From Glandiceps talaboti (Eukaryota; Hemichordata; Enteropneusta; Spengelidae), in assembly GCF_964340395.1 (NCBI RefSeq), contig NC_135566.1:21099584-21163583 (forward strand): a DNA stretch of 64,000 nucleotides. The letters run 5' to 3'. Position numbers and translations under genes: made by a program. Numbering within the stretch: the stretch's first letter is position 1; each line of letters begins with the position of its first letter. Below the pieces are notes generated by a model that did not search any database, was not told the DNA's origin, and saw nothing but the letters and a program-made list of their open reading frames with translations. Positions 37,555-48,249 of this stretch are shown in pieces.

Positions 37555-40500
37555 GGGAAACTATCACTAGTCACACTGTATTACAGGGTATTCTTAGACT
37601 AAGAAACTATCATTAGTCACATTGTATTACAGGGTATTCTTAGACTAAGAAACTATCATTAGTCACACTGTATTACAGGGTATTCTTAGACTAAGAAACT
37701 ATCATTAGTCACACTGTATTACAGGGTATTCTTAGACTAAGAAACTACCATTAGTCACATTGTATTACAGGGTATTCTTAGACTAAGAAACTATCAGTAG
37801 TCACACTGTATTACAGGGTATTCTTAGACTAAGAAACTATTATTAGTCACATTGTATTACAGGATATTCTTAGACTAAGAAACTATTATTAGTCACACTG
37901 TATTACAGGGTATTCTTAGACTAAGAAACTATCACTAGTCACACTGTATTACAGGGTATTCTTAGACTAAGAAACTATCATTAGTCACACTGTATTACAG
38001 GGTATTCTTAGACTAAGAAACTATCATTAGTCACATTGTATAGGGTATTCTTAGACTAAGAAACTATCATTAGTCACATTGTATAGGGTATTCTTAGACT
38101 AAGAAACTACCATTAGTCACACTGTATTACAGGGTATTCTTAGACTAAGAAACTACCATTAGTCACACTGTATTACAGGGTATTCTTAGACTAAGAAACT
38201 ACCATTAGTCACACTGTATTACAGGGTATTCTTAGACTAAGAAACTATCATTAGTCACACTATTACAGGGTATTCTTAGACTAAGAAACTATCATTAGTC
38301 ACATTGTATAGGGTATTCTTAGACTAAGAAACTACCATTAGTCACATTGTATAGGGTATTCTTAGACTAAGAAACTATCATTAGTCACATTGTATAGCAG
38401 GGCTCGAAATTCGCGGTAGTCCCGCGTCCACAGACTACCAATGTTTGTCTCTGGGCTACCAAATTATGTGAGTGGTAGCCCCGTTGGGCTACTAAGTTTT
38501 GAATGAAACTGTGACAGCCTGATTCCGACGCCTTCCCGGGCCGGAGGCCTCTGAGGTCGCAGTCCTGTGGGACGTGTTCTCGCCAAAATTAGCGTCAAAA
38601 TCAGTGCGTCTTTTCCAAATTTGCATCCACACTACATGGTATATCAAATGCACATGATGAAATACACGTACACTGTACACCTGCTCAGGCTGCTGTACAC
38701 GTCATTCTTCCATACATCGTATACACAGCTTGTACTTCCAAAATGTCACAACAAAACATTTATATGCAACAATATTCTGTATAGCGATTTAATGTTATCT
38801 TTCTGTACTTTCAATTTTCCATGGTAATCACTCTCTGGAAATATGCTCTCCGGCCCGAACCCTTCGGGCTCTTCTCGGAGTCAGAGTACAGTCGGTACAG
38901 CACTACAGGAACTAAATTCCATTATTATGACAGCTTTAACTTTCAACTTGACAGAGACACAGTTTTAATGGTGTTTGATAGAATCTTATGCTGCTGATGA
39001 GAACTGTTAACTTGGTATACACCTGTCCTACAGATTTGTTTATTCTTGAACGATGCCTAAAACATTCCGTGTGTAAACCACGCTCACGCAACCCCATAGA
39101 GCATGCAGTGGTGAATGGTAAAATTCACGTAATGCATTCGATCTAGTAGTAGTAGCAAAGCTCAAAAGAAAGTTGAAGTTTTAGTGAGAATGAAATGGTG
39201 ACGTGATGGTTTGAATTTATCTGAGTGAAGTTTTCAGCAAGGACCGTCTACTGATGTAGTCTTAGACTCTGATTATCTCTTCGCCCATGAATGGAAGGGG
39301 CTTTGCCGTAATGGCCGTCAGGTATTGATACAAAACCTGTCTAACCCGTCTGTTAATAAGTAACCAATCACGTGGATAGATAATGATAATAGCACATAGT
39401 TTCTAAACTACCCAAGACGTAGTCTCCACATCAGGAAATGGCCATGGGGCTTATGAAACTGTTTATACGTTTTCCATACGTTGAATCATATTCAAATTTT
39501 ACAGGTCACACTGCACCAAGAGATTTAGCTAATAGTTACAACAACAACTGCGACTAGATGTCTTATTTTTCATTTCCAATGATAACCGCCCTGGATAACC
39601 GAACGTTGTTTGCTAACAATAAGCCTCATATGTCCCCTCTTTATGACACGTCCCCAGAGACACATACATGCAAAAAATTGCATCCCCAATGTCAAATATG
39701 GCGTGAAATACACACACATAACGTGTTAACGTGACCTCTCAAGTTATTCAATCAATCATCGAATTCAATACATCGTATAGTTACATGTATACACAAACAC
39801 CATTAATTTAGGAATGCATGCATATGGGCTACCAGTCACTGCTCTCGGGCTACCAAATTTAAATGATGGTAGCCCACGTGGGCTACCAAGAAAAAAAACG
39901 AATTTCGAGCCCTGATATATAGGGTATTCTTAGACTAAGAAACTACCATTAGTCACACTGTATTACAGGGTATTCTTAGACTAAGAAACTATCATTAGTC
40001 ACATTGTATAGGGTATTCTTAGACTAAGAAACTACCATTAGTCACACTGTATTACAGGGTATTCTTAGACTAAGAAACTACCATTAGTCACACTGTATTA
40101 CAGGGTATTCTTAGACTAAGAAACTATCATTAGTCACATTGTATAGGGTATTCTTAGACTAAGAAACTACCATTAGTCACACTGTATTACAGGGTATTCT
40201 TAGACCAAGAAACTACCATTAGTCACACTGTATTACAGGGTATTCTTAGACTAAGAAACTATCATTAGTCACATTGTATAGGGTATTCTTAGACTAAGAA
40301 ACTACCATTAGTCACACTGTATTACAGGGTATTCTTAGACTAAGAAACTATCATTAGTCACACTCTTAGACTAAGAAATTATCATTAGTCATTGTATAGG
40401 GTATTCTTAGACTAAGAAACTATCATTAGTCACACTGTATTACAGGGTATTCTTAGACTTAGAGTAAGAAACTATCATTAGTCATTGTATAGGGTATTCT
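37555..40500. repeat. 46-bp minisatellite (two blocks, 37555-38397 and 39915-40500)
   Basis: The unit is gggtattcttagactaagaa plus actatcattagtcacactgt and attaca. A 43-bp subtype ends cattgtata. Every unit contains a perfect 15-nt palindrome, TTCTTAG-A-CTAAGAA. A last partial unit follows at 40798-40845. The array is split by a hAT-like element and a TA-duplicating MITE. Confidence 0.95.
38398..39914. mobile_element. hAT-like non-autonomous transposon, 1517 bp
   Basis: Ends CAGGGCTCGAAATTCG and CGAATTTCGAGCCCTG are exact inverses. The flanks ttgtatag (38390-38397) and atatatag (39915-39922) are alike at 6 of 8 positions, consistent with an aged 8-bp hAT duplication. Subterminal repeats of gggctaccaaatt and ggtagcc occur near both ends. 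No transposase frame is seen, so it would need a source elsewhere in the genome. Confidence 0.8.
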
Positions 40501-40501
40501 A

Positions 40502-40797
40502 AAGGCCCAGTTACATGATGCAATTCGACAAGCAACGCACCACGCAATTCGTCAACAAGTTTCAGTCATTTTATTCGTAAATATGAGCAATTTTATAGCA
40601 TTTCTGCCAAGTTCCTGCCGCCAGAAGACTTGCCCTCTATATATGACCTGTAACTTTTATAGATCTACGCATGTGCAACAGTTAGCTCTTGCGACTCACC
40701 ATGCAACTAGTTGCTTCGTGTACGCGCTCCATCGCAGTTGCTAGCCTTGTCACATTCGACGAATTGCTTCATGAGTTTCATCATGTAACTGGGCCTT
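40502..40797. mobile_element. MITE with TA duplication (Tc1/mariner-like), 296 bp
   Basis: aaggcccagttacatgatg at the left is the inverse of catcatgtaactgggcctt at the right. TA flanks both ends (40500-40501 and 40798-40799). Rejoining the flanks rebuilds a 46-bp array unit apart from one T, so the insertion site is fixed by the array. It has no coding capacity. Confidence 0.8.
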
Positions 40798-40859
40798 TAG
40801 ACTAAGAAACTATATTAGTCACATTGTATAGGGCATTCTTAGACTGCATGACAACACAG

Positions 40860-41160
40860 TCTACCGTATATCAAACCTATGAATAACAAAGTCTATATCA
40901 AACCTACAATGTGATAACAAAGTCTATATCAAACCTAGAATGTGATAACAAAGTCTATATCAAACCTACAATGTGATAACAAAGTCTATATCAAACCTAC
41001 AATGTGATAACAAAGTCTATATCAAACCTACAATGTGATAACAACGTCAATATCAAACCTACAATGTGATAACAAAGTCTATATCAAACCTATGAATAAC
41101 AAAGTCTATATCAAACCTACAATGTGATAACAAAGTCAATATCATACCAACAATGTGATA
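40860..41160. repeat. 31-bp minisatellite, about 9 copies
   Basis: The unit is aacaaagtctatatcaaacc plus tacaatgtgat. Two short variants lack the 'acaatgtg' part (gaataacaaag). Confidence 0.9.
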
Positions 41161-41397
41161 TATCTAACTCAATGACCACACATACTGAAACACCCTCATA
41201 CTTCTTACTCATGGCTCTCAATATAACCTTGTAAATGTTATAAGTATATACTCCAGACATATTCTGTTTAACATTTTGCCATTTTCTGTTATAGTAGTAT
41301 TTTTCTGTCAGAGTGAAAACTGGAGTTGGTCAAGGCATGAGGAATACATGAAAAAAGATAAAGTTGCACTATGGCAGAAATGGTCGATAAATCTTAC

Positions 41398-41468
41398 CTT
41401 AGAATGACACCTGGTGCCATAAAGTCAGTAAACGTTGAATCAAGACTTCCATAGATAGGGTCCATAAA
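41398..41468 (-). CDS. ABC transporter exon (FMDPIYGS / DFMAPGVIL)
   Basis: 71 nt, phase 0 in and two nucleotides over. Encodes FMDPIYGSLDSTFTDFMAPG then VIL. The 'F.PIYG....FTDF.APGVIL' block marks the end of the extracellular loop and the start of the second helix in ABCG20-like proteins. Acceptor tttttctctag, donor GTAAGAT. Confidence 0.92.
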
Positions 41469-41714
41469 CTAGAGAAAAAATAGGAAATTTAATATAAAAT
41501 CATTTTAGAATTGCACATCTTGACTTGAATCTCATGTTCCAATTTTTGTTAATTTTTCTTAAGATAAATACTTACAAATGCCATAGAGGTCATGTGACAT
41601 GATTATATGAGTAGAGAAATTAATTGACCAGCTCAAAACTCAGTATAAATACAAACATATGGAATTCATTTGAACTCCAAGTCAAACATTTCTGTTTTCA
41701 TCACTAGTCTTTTA

Positions 41715-42405
41715 GCTGTAGTATCTGGGGAGCCTCTTCCCCACTTTTAGTTTCGGCTACCATATTTAGCTCTTGCTACCAAGGTAGTCTCTTCTTCACT
41801 TTTTGCTTTATCTACCTAGGGAGCCCCTTTTCCATTTTAAGTTTCAGCTACCTAGGGAGTCTCTTCTTCACTTTTTGCTTTATCTACCTAGGGAGTCTCT
41901 TTTCCATTTTTAGCTCTTGCTACCTAGGGAGTCTCTTCTTCACTTTTAGCTTTATCTACCTAGGGAGTCTCTTTTCCATTTTAGCTCTTGCTACCAAGGT
42001 AGTCTCTTCTTCACTTTTAGCTTTATCTACCTAGGGAGCCCTTTTCCATTTTAAGTTTCAGCTACCTAGGGAGTCTCTTCTTCACTTTTTGCTTTATCTA
42101 CCTAGGGAGTCTCTTTTCCATTTTTAGCTCTTGCTACCAAGGTAGTCTCTTCTTCACTTTTAGCTTTATCTACCTAGGGAGTCTCTTTTCCATTTTAAGT
42201 TTCAGCTACCTAGGGAGTCTCTTCTTCACTTTTTGCTTTATCTACCTAGGGAGTCTCTTTTCCATTTTTAGCTCTTGCTACCTAGGGAGTCTCTTCTTCA
42301 CTTTTAGCTTTATCTACCTAGAGAGCCCCTTTTCCATTTTAAGTTTCAGCTACCTAGGGAGTCTCTTCTTCACTTTTATATTCAGCTACCTTGGAAGCCT
42401 CTTTT
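41715..42405. repeat. Minisatellite of about 36 bp in 72-bp higher-order pairs
   Basis: The half-units ctacctagggagtctcttct (tcacttttagc) and ctacctagggagtctctttt (ccattttaag) alternate, giving about 9-10 pairs. Each half-unit carries the palindrome CCTAGG, and a 'ccaaggtag' variant appears at intervals. Confidence 0.85.
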
Positions 42406-42604
42406 CAACTCTATAAGGTTACAGGGACAAGCATTTTGAGACCTTGTCTAACAAGTTCATCCCATTTTCATCAAGTTAGTCAAGGTTGTTTTTACATTAT
42501 TTTTCCAAGTAGGAAATTATAGGAATGTTTTTCTTTAACAATCAAAAACCTAAAATAAATACCTACGTGTCATCCATATGGCCTGTGATTGGGTTATGTT
42601 CCTA

Positions 42605-43062
42605 GTTGTAATTGTACATACCAAACTAAGTCATTTAATGGTGGAATATATACTTACTACAACTGGTAATGTGCATACCAAACTAAGTCATTTAATGGTG
42701 AAATATATACTTACTACAACTGGTAATGTGCATACCAAACTAAGTCATTTAATGGTGGAACATATACTTACTACAACTGGTAATTGTACATACCAAACTA
42801 AGTCATTTAATGGTGAAATATATACTTACTACAACTGGTAATGTGCATACCAAACTAAGTCATTTAATGGTGAAATATATACTTACTACAACTGGTAATG
42901 TGCATACCAAACTAAGTCATTTAATGGTGAAATATATACTTACTACAACTGGTAATGTGCATACCAAACTAAGTCATTTAATGGTGAAATATATACTTAC
43001 TACAACTGGTAATGTGCATACCAAACTAAGTCATTTAATGGTGGAACATAAAGTATACTTAC
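42605..43062. repeat. 57-bp minisatellite, about 8 copies, abutting and copying the splice donor
   Basis: The unit contains atatacttactacaactggt then aatgtgcataccaaactaag. On the gene strand each unit reads ttaccagttgta|gtaagtat, which is the last exon nucleotides plus the 5' splice site of exon 43063-43178. The array begins exactly at that donor. 57 is divisible by 3, so open frames appear on both strands. Confidence 0.95.
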
Positions 43063-43178
43063 TACAACTGGTAATTGTGCTAGTAGTGGATTGGCACCAA
43101 TTGCTTGCAGGATGACATCAGCAAACTTTTGATATGCTTGAAGTGTTTCCTGTGTTAATGTGACTGCTATTTGCTCAT
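43063..43178 (-). CDS. ABC transporter exon, extracellular loop (EQIAVTLTQETLQAY)
   Basis: 116 nt with two nucleotides of a split Asn at the start, ending on a whole codon. Encodes EQIAVTLTQETLQAYQKFAD, then VILQAIGANPLLAQLPVV. The acceptor is tactttacag. The donor GTAAGTATA is the first of a series of near-identical copies repeated through the intronic array. Confidence 0.92.
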
Positions 43179-43274
43179 CTGTAAAGTAAGCCACAAAACA
43201 TTGGTGTGTGTGAAATGATGTCACATATTCTAACATGTATATTCTGTCCTTGTCCTGAAAGTATCCATGTTTGT

Positions 43275-44822
43275 TTGAACACAGCTAATTTGAGACTTAT
43301 GTACGTCAGTGTGAACAGAGCTAATGTCTTAATTTGAGACTTATGAATATCAGTGTGAACACAGCTAATGTCTTAATTTGAGACTTATGTACGTCAGTGT
43401 GAACCAGGGGCATGAGGCAATAATACTGGTGAAAGTCGAAAATGATAATGATGTCATACAGGTAATAAAGGCTCAAGTTAGCTATGAGTCACATTTACAT
43501 ACTTACTTCTTTATTTATAGTGTATTTTAATAAACTCATTGTTATTTTGGGTATAAGGCCAGAAATGGAATGATTAAAAATATTATATGTATGTACTTGT
43601 ACACTTTCTGGTCTTTTAAAAAATGAAACAATTTTTTTATAATAATCGCAGAAAAAAAGTTTATATAAATATGGAAGACTCCAAAAAAGAATAAAGAAAA
43701 AAGAAAGTATACGGATAGACGTGGTGCAAAATCGACGCTTAATGCGCTCGCGACAGCTGACGCGCTCCGCTGCTTGGCGTGCTCGAGCTCAAACGTATTC
43801 CTTGCTTAAACTTGTAATACAGAGGGGTAGGACACAGCATTGAATAAACCTATCAGGATGCTTCAAATCGAACAGGTGACCCATGAATTTTCTCTCAAAG
43901 CTTGATACTACCTGCTGCCCTCTTGTGGTGAGGTATATATTTCGCATGTTGCAGTACATTGTGGCGTTGGCGGGACAGTAAAACAGATTGCCAAAACAGC
44001 ATATTATATGAACTGAAGCTCCGAAACGGTGCGTATTTTGCGAGGGATATAAACAAAAACACAATTGATAATATCTTGGTTTAATCAATATTTAGTGCCG
44101 TAGAGTTGCGGTAGGCTCGAACACACAGTCAATTGCGGTCTATATTATTTTCATAAAATTACGTAAAAATAATCATTAAACATTAGTCGTCATATCTGTG
44201 TCTCTTCAAAATATACCTTTGAATGAAAGAGAAAACATAACAACATCATTTGACCGTATACTCGTAAGTTTGCCCGAAACAGAAAGCGTCCGTGATCGAG
44301 GGCGATGTGGTTTCAAGCTTACGACAAAAAAGAACACCAAAGTGTCCTACCCCTTCTTTTTTAGCAAATGCTGAGCTCGTGGAGGTTGAATTTTCAAATC
44401 CAAGATTTGAATCATTCGATCTCGCAATCGCGCGACAAGACAGAGAAGTAAATTCTACGACCGTTGGGGGCGCTATTCAATCAGTACACTCCACAGCAGT
44501 GTCCCGTATATTCTATTTGTATTCCAGCACGATTCGATCAAGTTAAGTATATGTATTTCTCTGTGTATTATAATTATATATTAATTAGCGATTCAAGATA
44601 CTGAATATAATGATAAACAAGAACTTGACAGAACTTGTTGATGTTGTCTATATGGCGTTATTCAATATTGTAATTATAGACATCAGAATTGTTGCCTCAA
44701 GCCCTTGTGTGAACATAGCTACTGTCTTAATTTGAGACTTACATATATCAGTGTGAACACAGCTAATGTCTTAATTTGAGACTTATGTATATCAGTGTGG
44801 ACAGAGCTAATGTCTTAATTTC
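43275..44822. repeat. 44-bp minisatellite, about 6 copies, split by a hAT-like element
   Basis: The unit is gtgtgaacacagctaatgtc then ttaatttgagacttatgtat. About three copies lie at 43275-43404 and three at 44707-44822. Confidence 0.85.
43405..44706. mobile_element. hAT-like non-autonomous transposon with exact 8-bp duplication
   Basis: The left end caggggcatgaggcaa and the inverse of the right end (aagggcttgaggcaa) pair with two mismatches over 15 bp. GTGTGAAC flanks it exactly on both sides (43397-43404 and 44707-44714). Inside, gggtaggacac near 43825 and gtgtcctaccc near 44341 form a distant inverted pair. Two small open frames (43789-44088 minus, 44292-44546 plus) show no transposase motif. 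Confidence 0.75.
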
Positions 44823-44849
44823 AGCCCATAATCCAGTTCACTTACTTAC

Positions 44850-44923
44850 TTGTCATATCTAATGTCACTTTAATAGAACTGCCATTAATGGTGGCATTAT
44901 CAACATGCAGTCCTTGCTCATAT
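44850..44923 (-). CDS. ABC transporter exon, extracellular loop (YEQGLHVDNATINGS)
   Basis: 74 nt with one nucleotide in and one out. Encodes YEQGLHVDNATINGSSIKVT, then LDMT. Contains N-glycosylation sequons NAT and NGS, as expected for the large extracellular loop. Acceptor tttttacacag, donor GTAAGT. Confidence 0.9.
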
Positions 44924-45052
44924 CTGTGTAAAAATACAAAAACAATATTATGATTAGTTTCTGAACCAGTACAGCAAAACATTCATACCAGAAAATAAAC
45001 TATAATTGTACATTTAATATTAATATTTGATTAAAGAAGGGTGAATTCTATG

Positions 45053-46568
45053 AATGTCTTCTTCAGATGATTGTGGATGATTGTGTTGTTGTAGACCAAA
45101 TGATTGTATAGGATGATTGTGTTGTTGTGGACCAAAGGATTGTATAGGATGATTGTGTTGTTGTAGACCAAAGGATTGTATAGGATGATTGTGTTGTTGT
45201 AGACCAAAGGATTGTATAGGATGATTGTGCTGTTGTAGACCAAAGGATTGTATAGGATGATTGTGTTGTTGTAGACCAAAGGATTGTATAGGATGATTGT
45301 GTTGTTGTAGACCAAAGGATTGTATAGGATGATTGTGTTGTTGTAGACCAAATGATTGTATAGGATGATTGTGTTGTTGTGGACCAAATGATTGTATAGG
45401 ATGATTGTGTTGTTGTGGACCTAAGGATTGTATAGGATGATTGTGTTGTTGTAGACCAAAGGATTGTATAGGATGATTGTGTTGTTGTAGACCAAATGAT
45501 TGTATAGGATGATTGTGTTGTTGTAGACCAAATGACTGTATAGGATGATTGTGTTGTTGTAGACCAAAGGATTGTATAGGATGATTGTGTTGTTGTAGAC
45601 CAAATGATTGTATAGGATGATTGTGCTGTTGTAGACCAAAGGATTGTATAGGATGATTGTGTTGTTGTGGACCTAAGGATTGTATAGGATGATTGTGTTG
45701 TTGTAGACCAAAGGATTGTATAGGATGATTGTGTTGTTGTAGACCAAAGGATTGTATAGGATGATTGTGCTGTTGTAGACCAAAGGATTGTATAGGATGA
45801 TTGTGTTGTTGTAGACCAAAGGATTGTATAGGATGATTGTGTTGTTGTAGACCAAAGGATTGTATAGGATGATTGTGTTGTTGTGGACCAAATGATTGTA
45901 TAGGATGATTGTGTTGTTGTGGACCAAAGGATTGTATAGGATGATTGTGTTGTTGTAGACCAAATGATTGTATAGGATGATTGTGTTGTTGTAGACCAAA
46001 GGATTGTATAGGATGATTGTGTTGTTGTAGACCAAAGGATTGTATAGGATGATTGTGTTGTTGTGGACCAAAGGATTGTATAGGATGATTGTGTTGTTGT
46101 GGACCAAATGATTGTATAGGATGATTGTGTTGTTGTAGACCAAAGGATTGTATAGGATGATTGTGTTGTTGTAGACCAAAGGATTGTATAGGATGATTGT
46201 GTTGTTGTAGACCAAAGGATTGTATAGGATGATTGTGTTGTTGTAGACCAAAGGATTGTATAGGATGATTGTGTTGTTGTAGACCAAAGGATTGTATAGG
46301 ATGATTGTGTTGTTGTGGACCAAAGGATTGTATAGGATGATTGTGTTGTTGTAGACCAAAGGATTGTATAGGATGATTGTGTTGTTGTAGACCAAATGAT
46401 TGTATAGGATGATTGTGTTGTTGTAGACCAAAGGATTGTATAGGATGATTGTGTTGTTGTAGACCAAAGGATTGTATAGGATGATTGTGTTGTTGTAGAC
46501 CAAAGGATTGTATAGGATGATTGTGCTGTTGTGGACCAAATGATTGTATAGGATGATTGTGTTGTTCA
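45053..46568. repeat. 36-bp minisatellite, about 42 copies
   Basis: The unit is ggatgattgtgttgttgtag then accaaaggattgtata. Binary variants: tgttgtag or tgttgtgg, and aaaggatt or aaatgatt. As 36 is a multiple of 3, the minus strand runs open as a 12-residue repeat, in three frames broken only where units carry 'cctaagg'. Confidence 0.97.
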
Positions 46569-46637
46569 GGACAACATTTTGTTGTATAACTCTACCACTA
46601 TCAATTGTATTGAGGTGTTTGGATAATTTAATCTTAC

Positions 46638-46741
46638 CGTGCTATAAGATCTTGTGAAAAGTTTTGTCCCATGTGAATAATTCCCCAATAATGTCCTTGT
46701 TTGACACCATCAATGGCATCATCCATGTGAGAGACGGCTAC
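46638..46741 (-). CDS. ABC transporter exon, extracellular loop (VAVSHMDDAIDGV)
   Basis: 104 nt, phase 0 in and two nucleotides over. Encodes VAVSHMDDAIDGVKQGHYWG, then IIHMGQNFSQDLIA. 'A...V..G..WG......NFS..L..R' matches the loop of ABCG20-like transporters, and NFS is a sequon. Acceptor tctatgtacag, donor GTAAGAT. Confidence 0.93.
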
Positions 46742-46763
46742 CTGTACATAGACACCAGAGTAA

Positions 46764-48045
46764 TATATATATATATACTTTATTGTCATGCTAAATTTAC
46801 ATGAAATTCGATGTACATTGGCAGGGGGAAAGGGAAGAACACACAGAGACTATTTCAACTTACTTTACATATACATACATATACATAAACACACGTCAGA
46901 CTGCTACTGATTCAATAGATGGATTGACCTTGGTACAAAACTGTGCTTAAATCTATTTGTGCGAGAACGTGGAACCCTAAGGCGACGACCACTTGGAAGA
47001 TATTCATACTCTGTATGAAGTGGATGATTAGGATCTTTCATTATTTTATCCGCCATCTTAATAACTTTATCTTTGTACACCACAGAGTTCTGAACAGGTT
47101 CATCATGGCTGTCATCAAGTAACCTTTTACAGATCTTTCTAGGGCGATTGAGGTCTTCTTGGAGATGGTTTGATAGCAGATCATAGAAGGCGGTGTTAGC
47201 ATAGTTAATAACAGACGATATTGTTGAGTTGAAAAACAGAGCTATTACGTTTGAACTTACATTTAACTTTCTCATTGATCTTATATGATACATTCGTTTG
47301 TTTACCTTTCTCAATTGATTTTCTACGTGTTGTGCGAATGACAATTTGCAGTCGATCATACAACCTAAATATGGATATGATGACACTCTCTCTACCTTCA
47401 TATTATTGATCGCAACTGGTTGTTTTTCATTTTGTCTTCTTCTAAAGTCCAATACAAGCTCTTTCGTCTTTGACACATTAAGATCTAAATAGTTATCATT
47501 ACACCAGGTGTTAACAAAATCAATACACTCAAAATATTCACGATCGTCATCACTCGAAATAAACCCCACAACAGCTGAGTCGTCTGCATACTTCTCAATC
47601 ATTGCCCCCTCAGTGTCCCATGCTAAATCATTTGTATACAAAACAAAAAGAACAGGTGACAACACACAACCCTGAGGTGCTCCTGTATTAATTGTAATAG
47701 TGCTTGATGTTTCGAAGCTGGTGCGAACATACTGAGATCTTCCGGTCAGATAATCTAATATCCATAATTGTAGATAATTAGGAACATTGAGCACATTCAA
47801 TTTATTTAGCATTAAATGAGGTTGTATCGTGTTGAATGCTGAAGAGTAGTCAATGAACAAGACTCTAACTGTATTTGACGATTTAATAGTAACTGTTGTT
47901 ACTATTGCCCTAATAGTAACATTTTCTAGAAACAGTTCAACTACATATGCTATATTTAAGAATAACCACAGTAGATCATCATTCTTGATTAATATATCAT
48001 GTATAAACGTGGTCAAAATCATCCCTACAAAACACATCTCCCATC
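46764..48045 (-). mobile_element. 5'-truncated L2/CR1-type LINE inserted in the intron
   Basis: The open frame 46904-48037 gives 377 residues, of which about 54-377 are a recognisable reverse transcriptase: FIDYSSAFNTI at 61-71 (first catalytic Asp), GAPQGCVLSP at 119-128, YADD at 150-153, a 'WC..N.L.LN..KTKELVLDFR' block, and the C-terminal FKHSFVPRSIHLLNQ typical of L2/CR1 elements. The 3' end reads tgacaataaagt followed by a TA microsatellite, as usual for this clade. The N-terminal reverse-transcriptase segments and the endonuclease are missing, so it cannot move by itself. The frame is otherwise unbroken, which suggests a recent insertion. It lies in the same orientation as the host gene, about 23 bp upstream of the acceptor of exon 46638-46741 in genomic terms. 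Confidence 0.92.
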
Positions 48046-48149
48046 ATAATTAGCTCATGGCTTCAAAAGAAAATGTCTTCATTCTATGAGTACTGAAAAT
48101 TCTTCACTACTAACTATGGTTGTCATTCTTCATGGTAGAATTGATTTAG

Positions 48150-48245
48150 AACAGCATTGTAGCACAACTGTAAAGTTTGAAAGTTTGTGATAAATTAAAT
48201 TTAAAAAAAATGTTTATCCACCCCAAGGCTTGTTGTTACCCATGC
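48150..48245 (-). mobile_element. Family B terminal fragment
   Basis: aacagcattgtagcacaact plus gtaaagtttg matches the reverse terminus of family B. The rest of the repeat is absent. Confidence 0.5.
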
Positions 48246-48249
48246 AATA

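Noticed and set aside
38492-38827. Small opposing frames inside the hAT-like element as a transposase remnant
   Set aside because: Under 90 residues each, overlapping antisense, and without the RNase-H-like or BED motifs of hAT transposases.
42578-43115. Plus-strand frames across the 57-bp array
   Set aside because: 57 is a multiple of 3, and the array is the splice-donor-seeded repeat on the opposite strand to the gene.
44700-44900. 44-bp array as a third splice-junction-seeded repeat (donor of exon 44850-44923)
   Set aside because: Only 'ctaatgtc' and weak flanking similarity are shared, and the array stops 27 bp short of the donor; not better than chance by eye.
45031-46539. Long minus-strand frames with 12-residue repeats (VYNNTIILYNPL type)
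   Set aside because: They arise because the 36-bp unit is divisible by 3; the array lies in an intron of the transporter gene and shows no coding bias at third positions.
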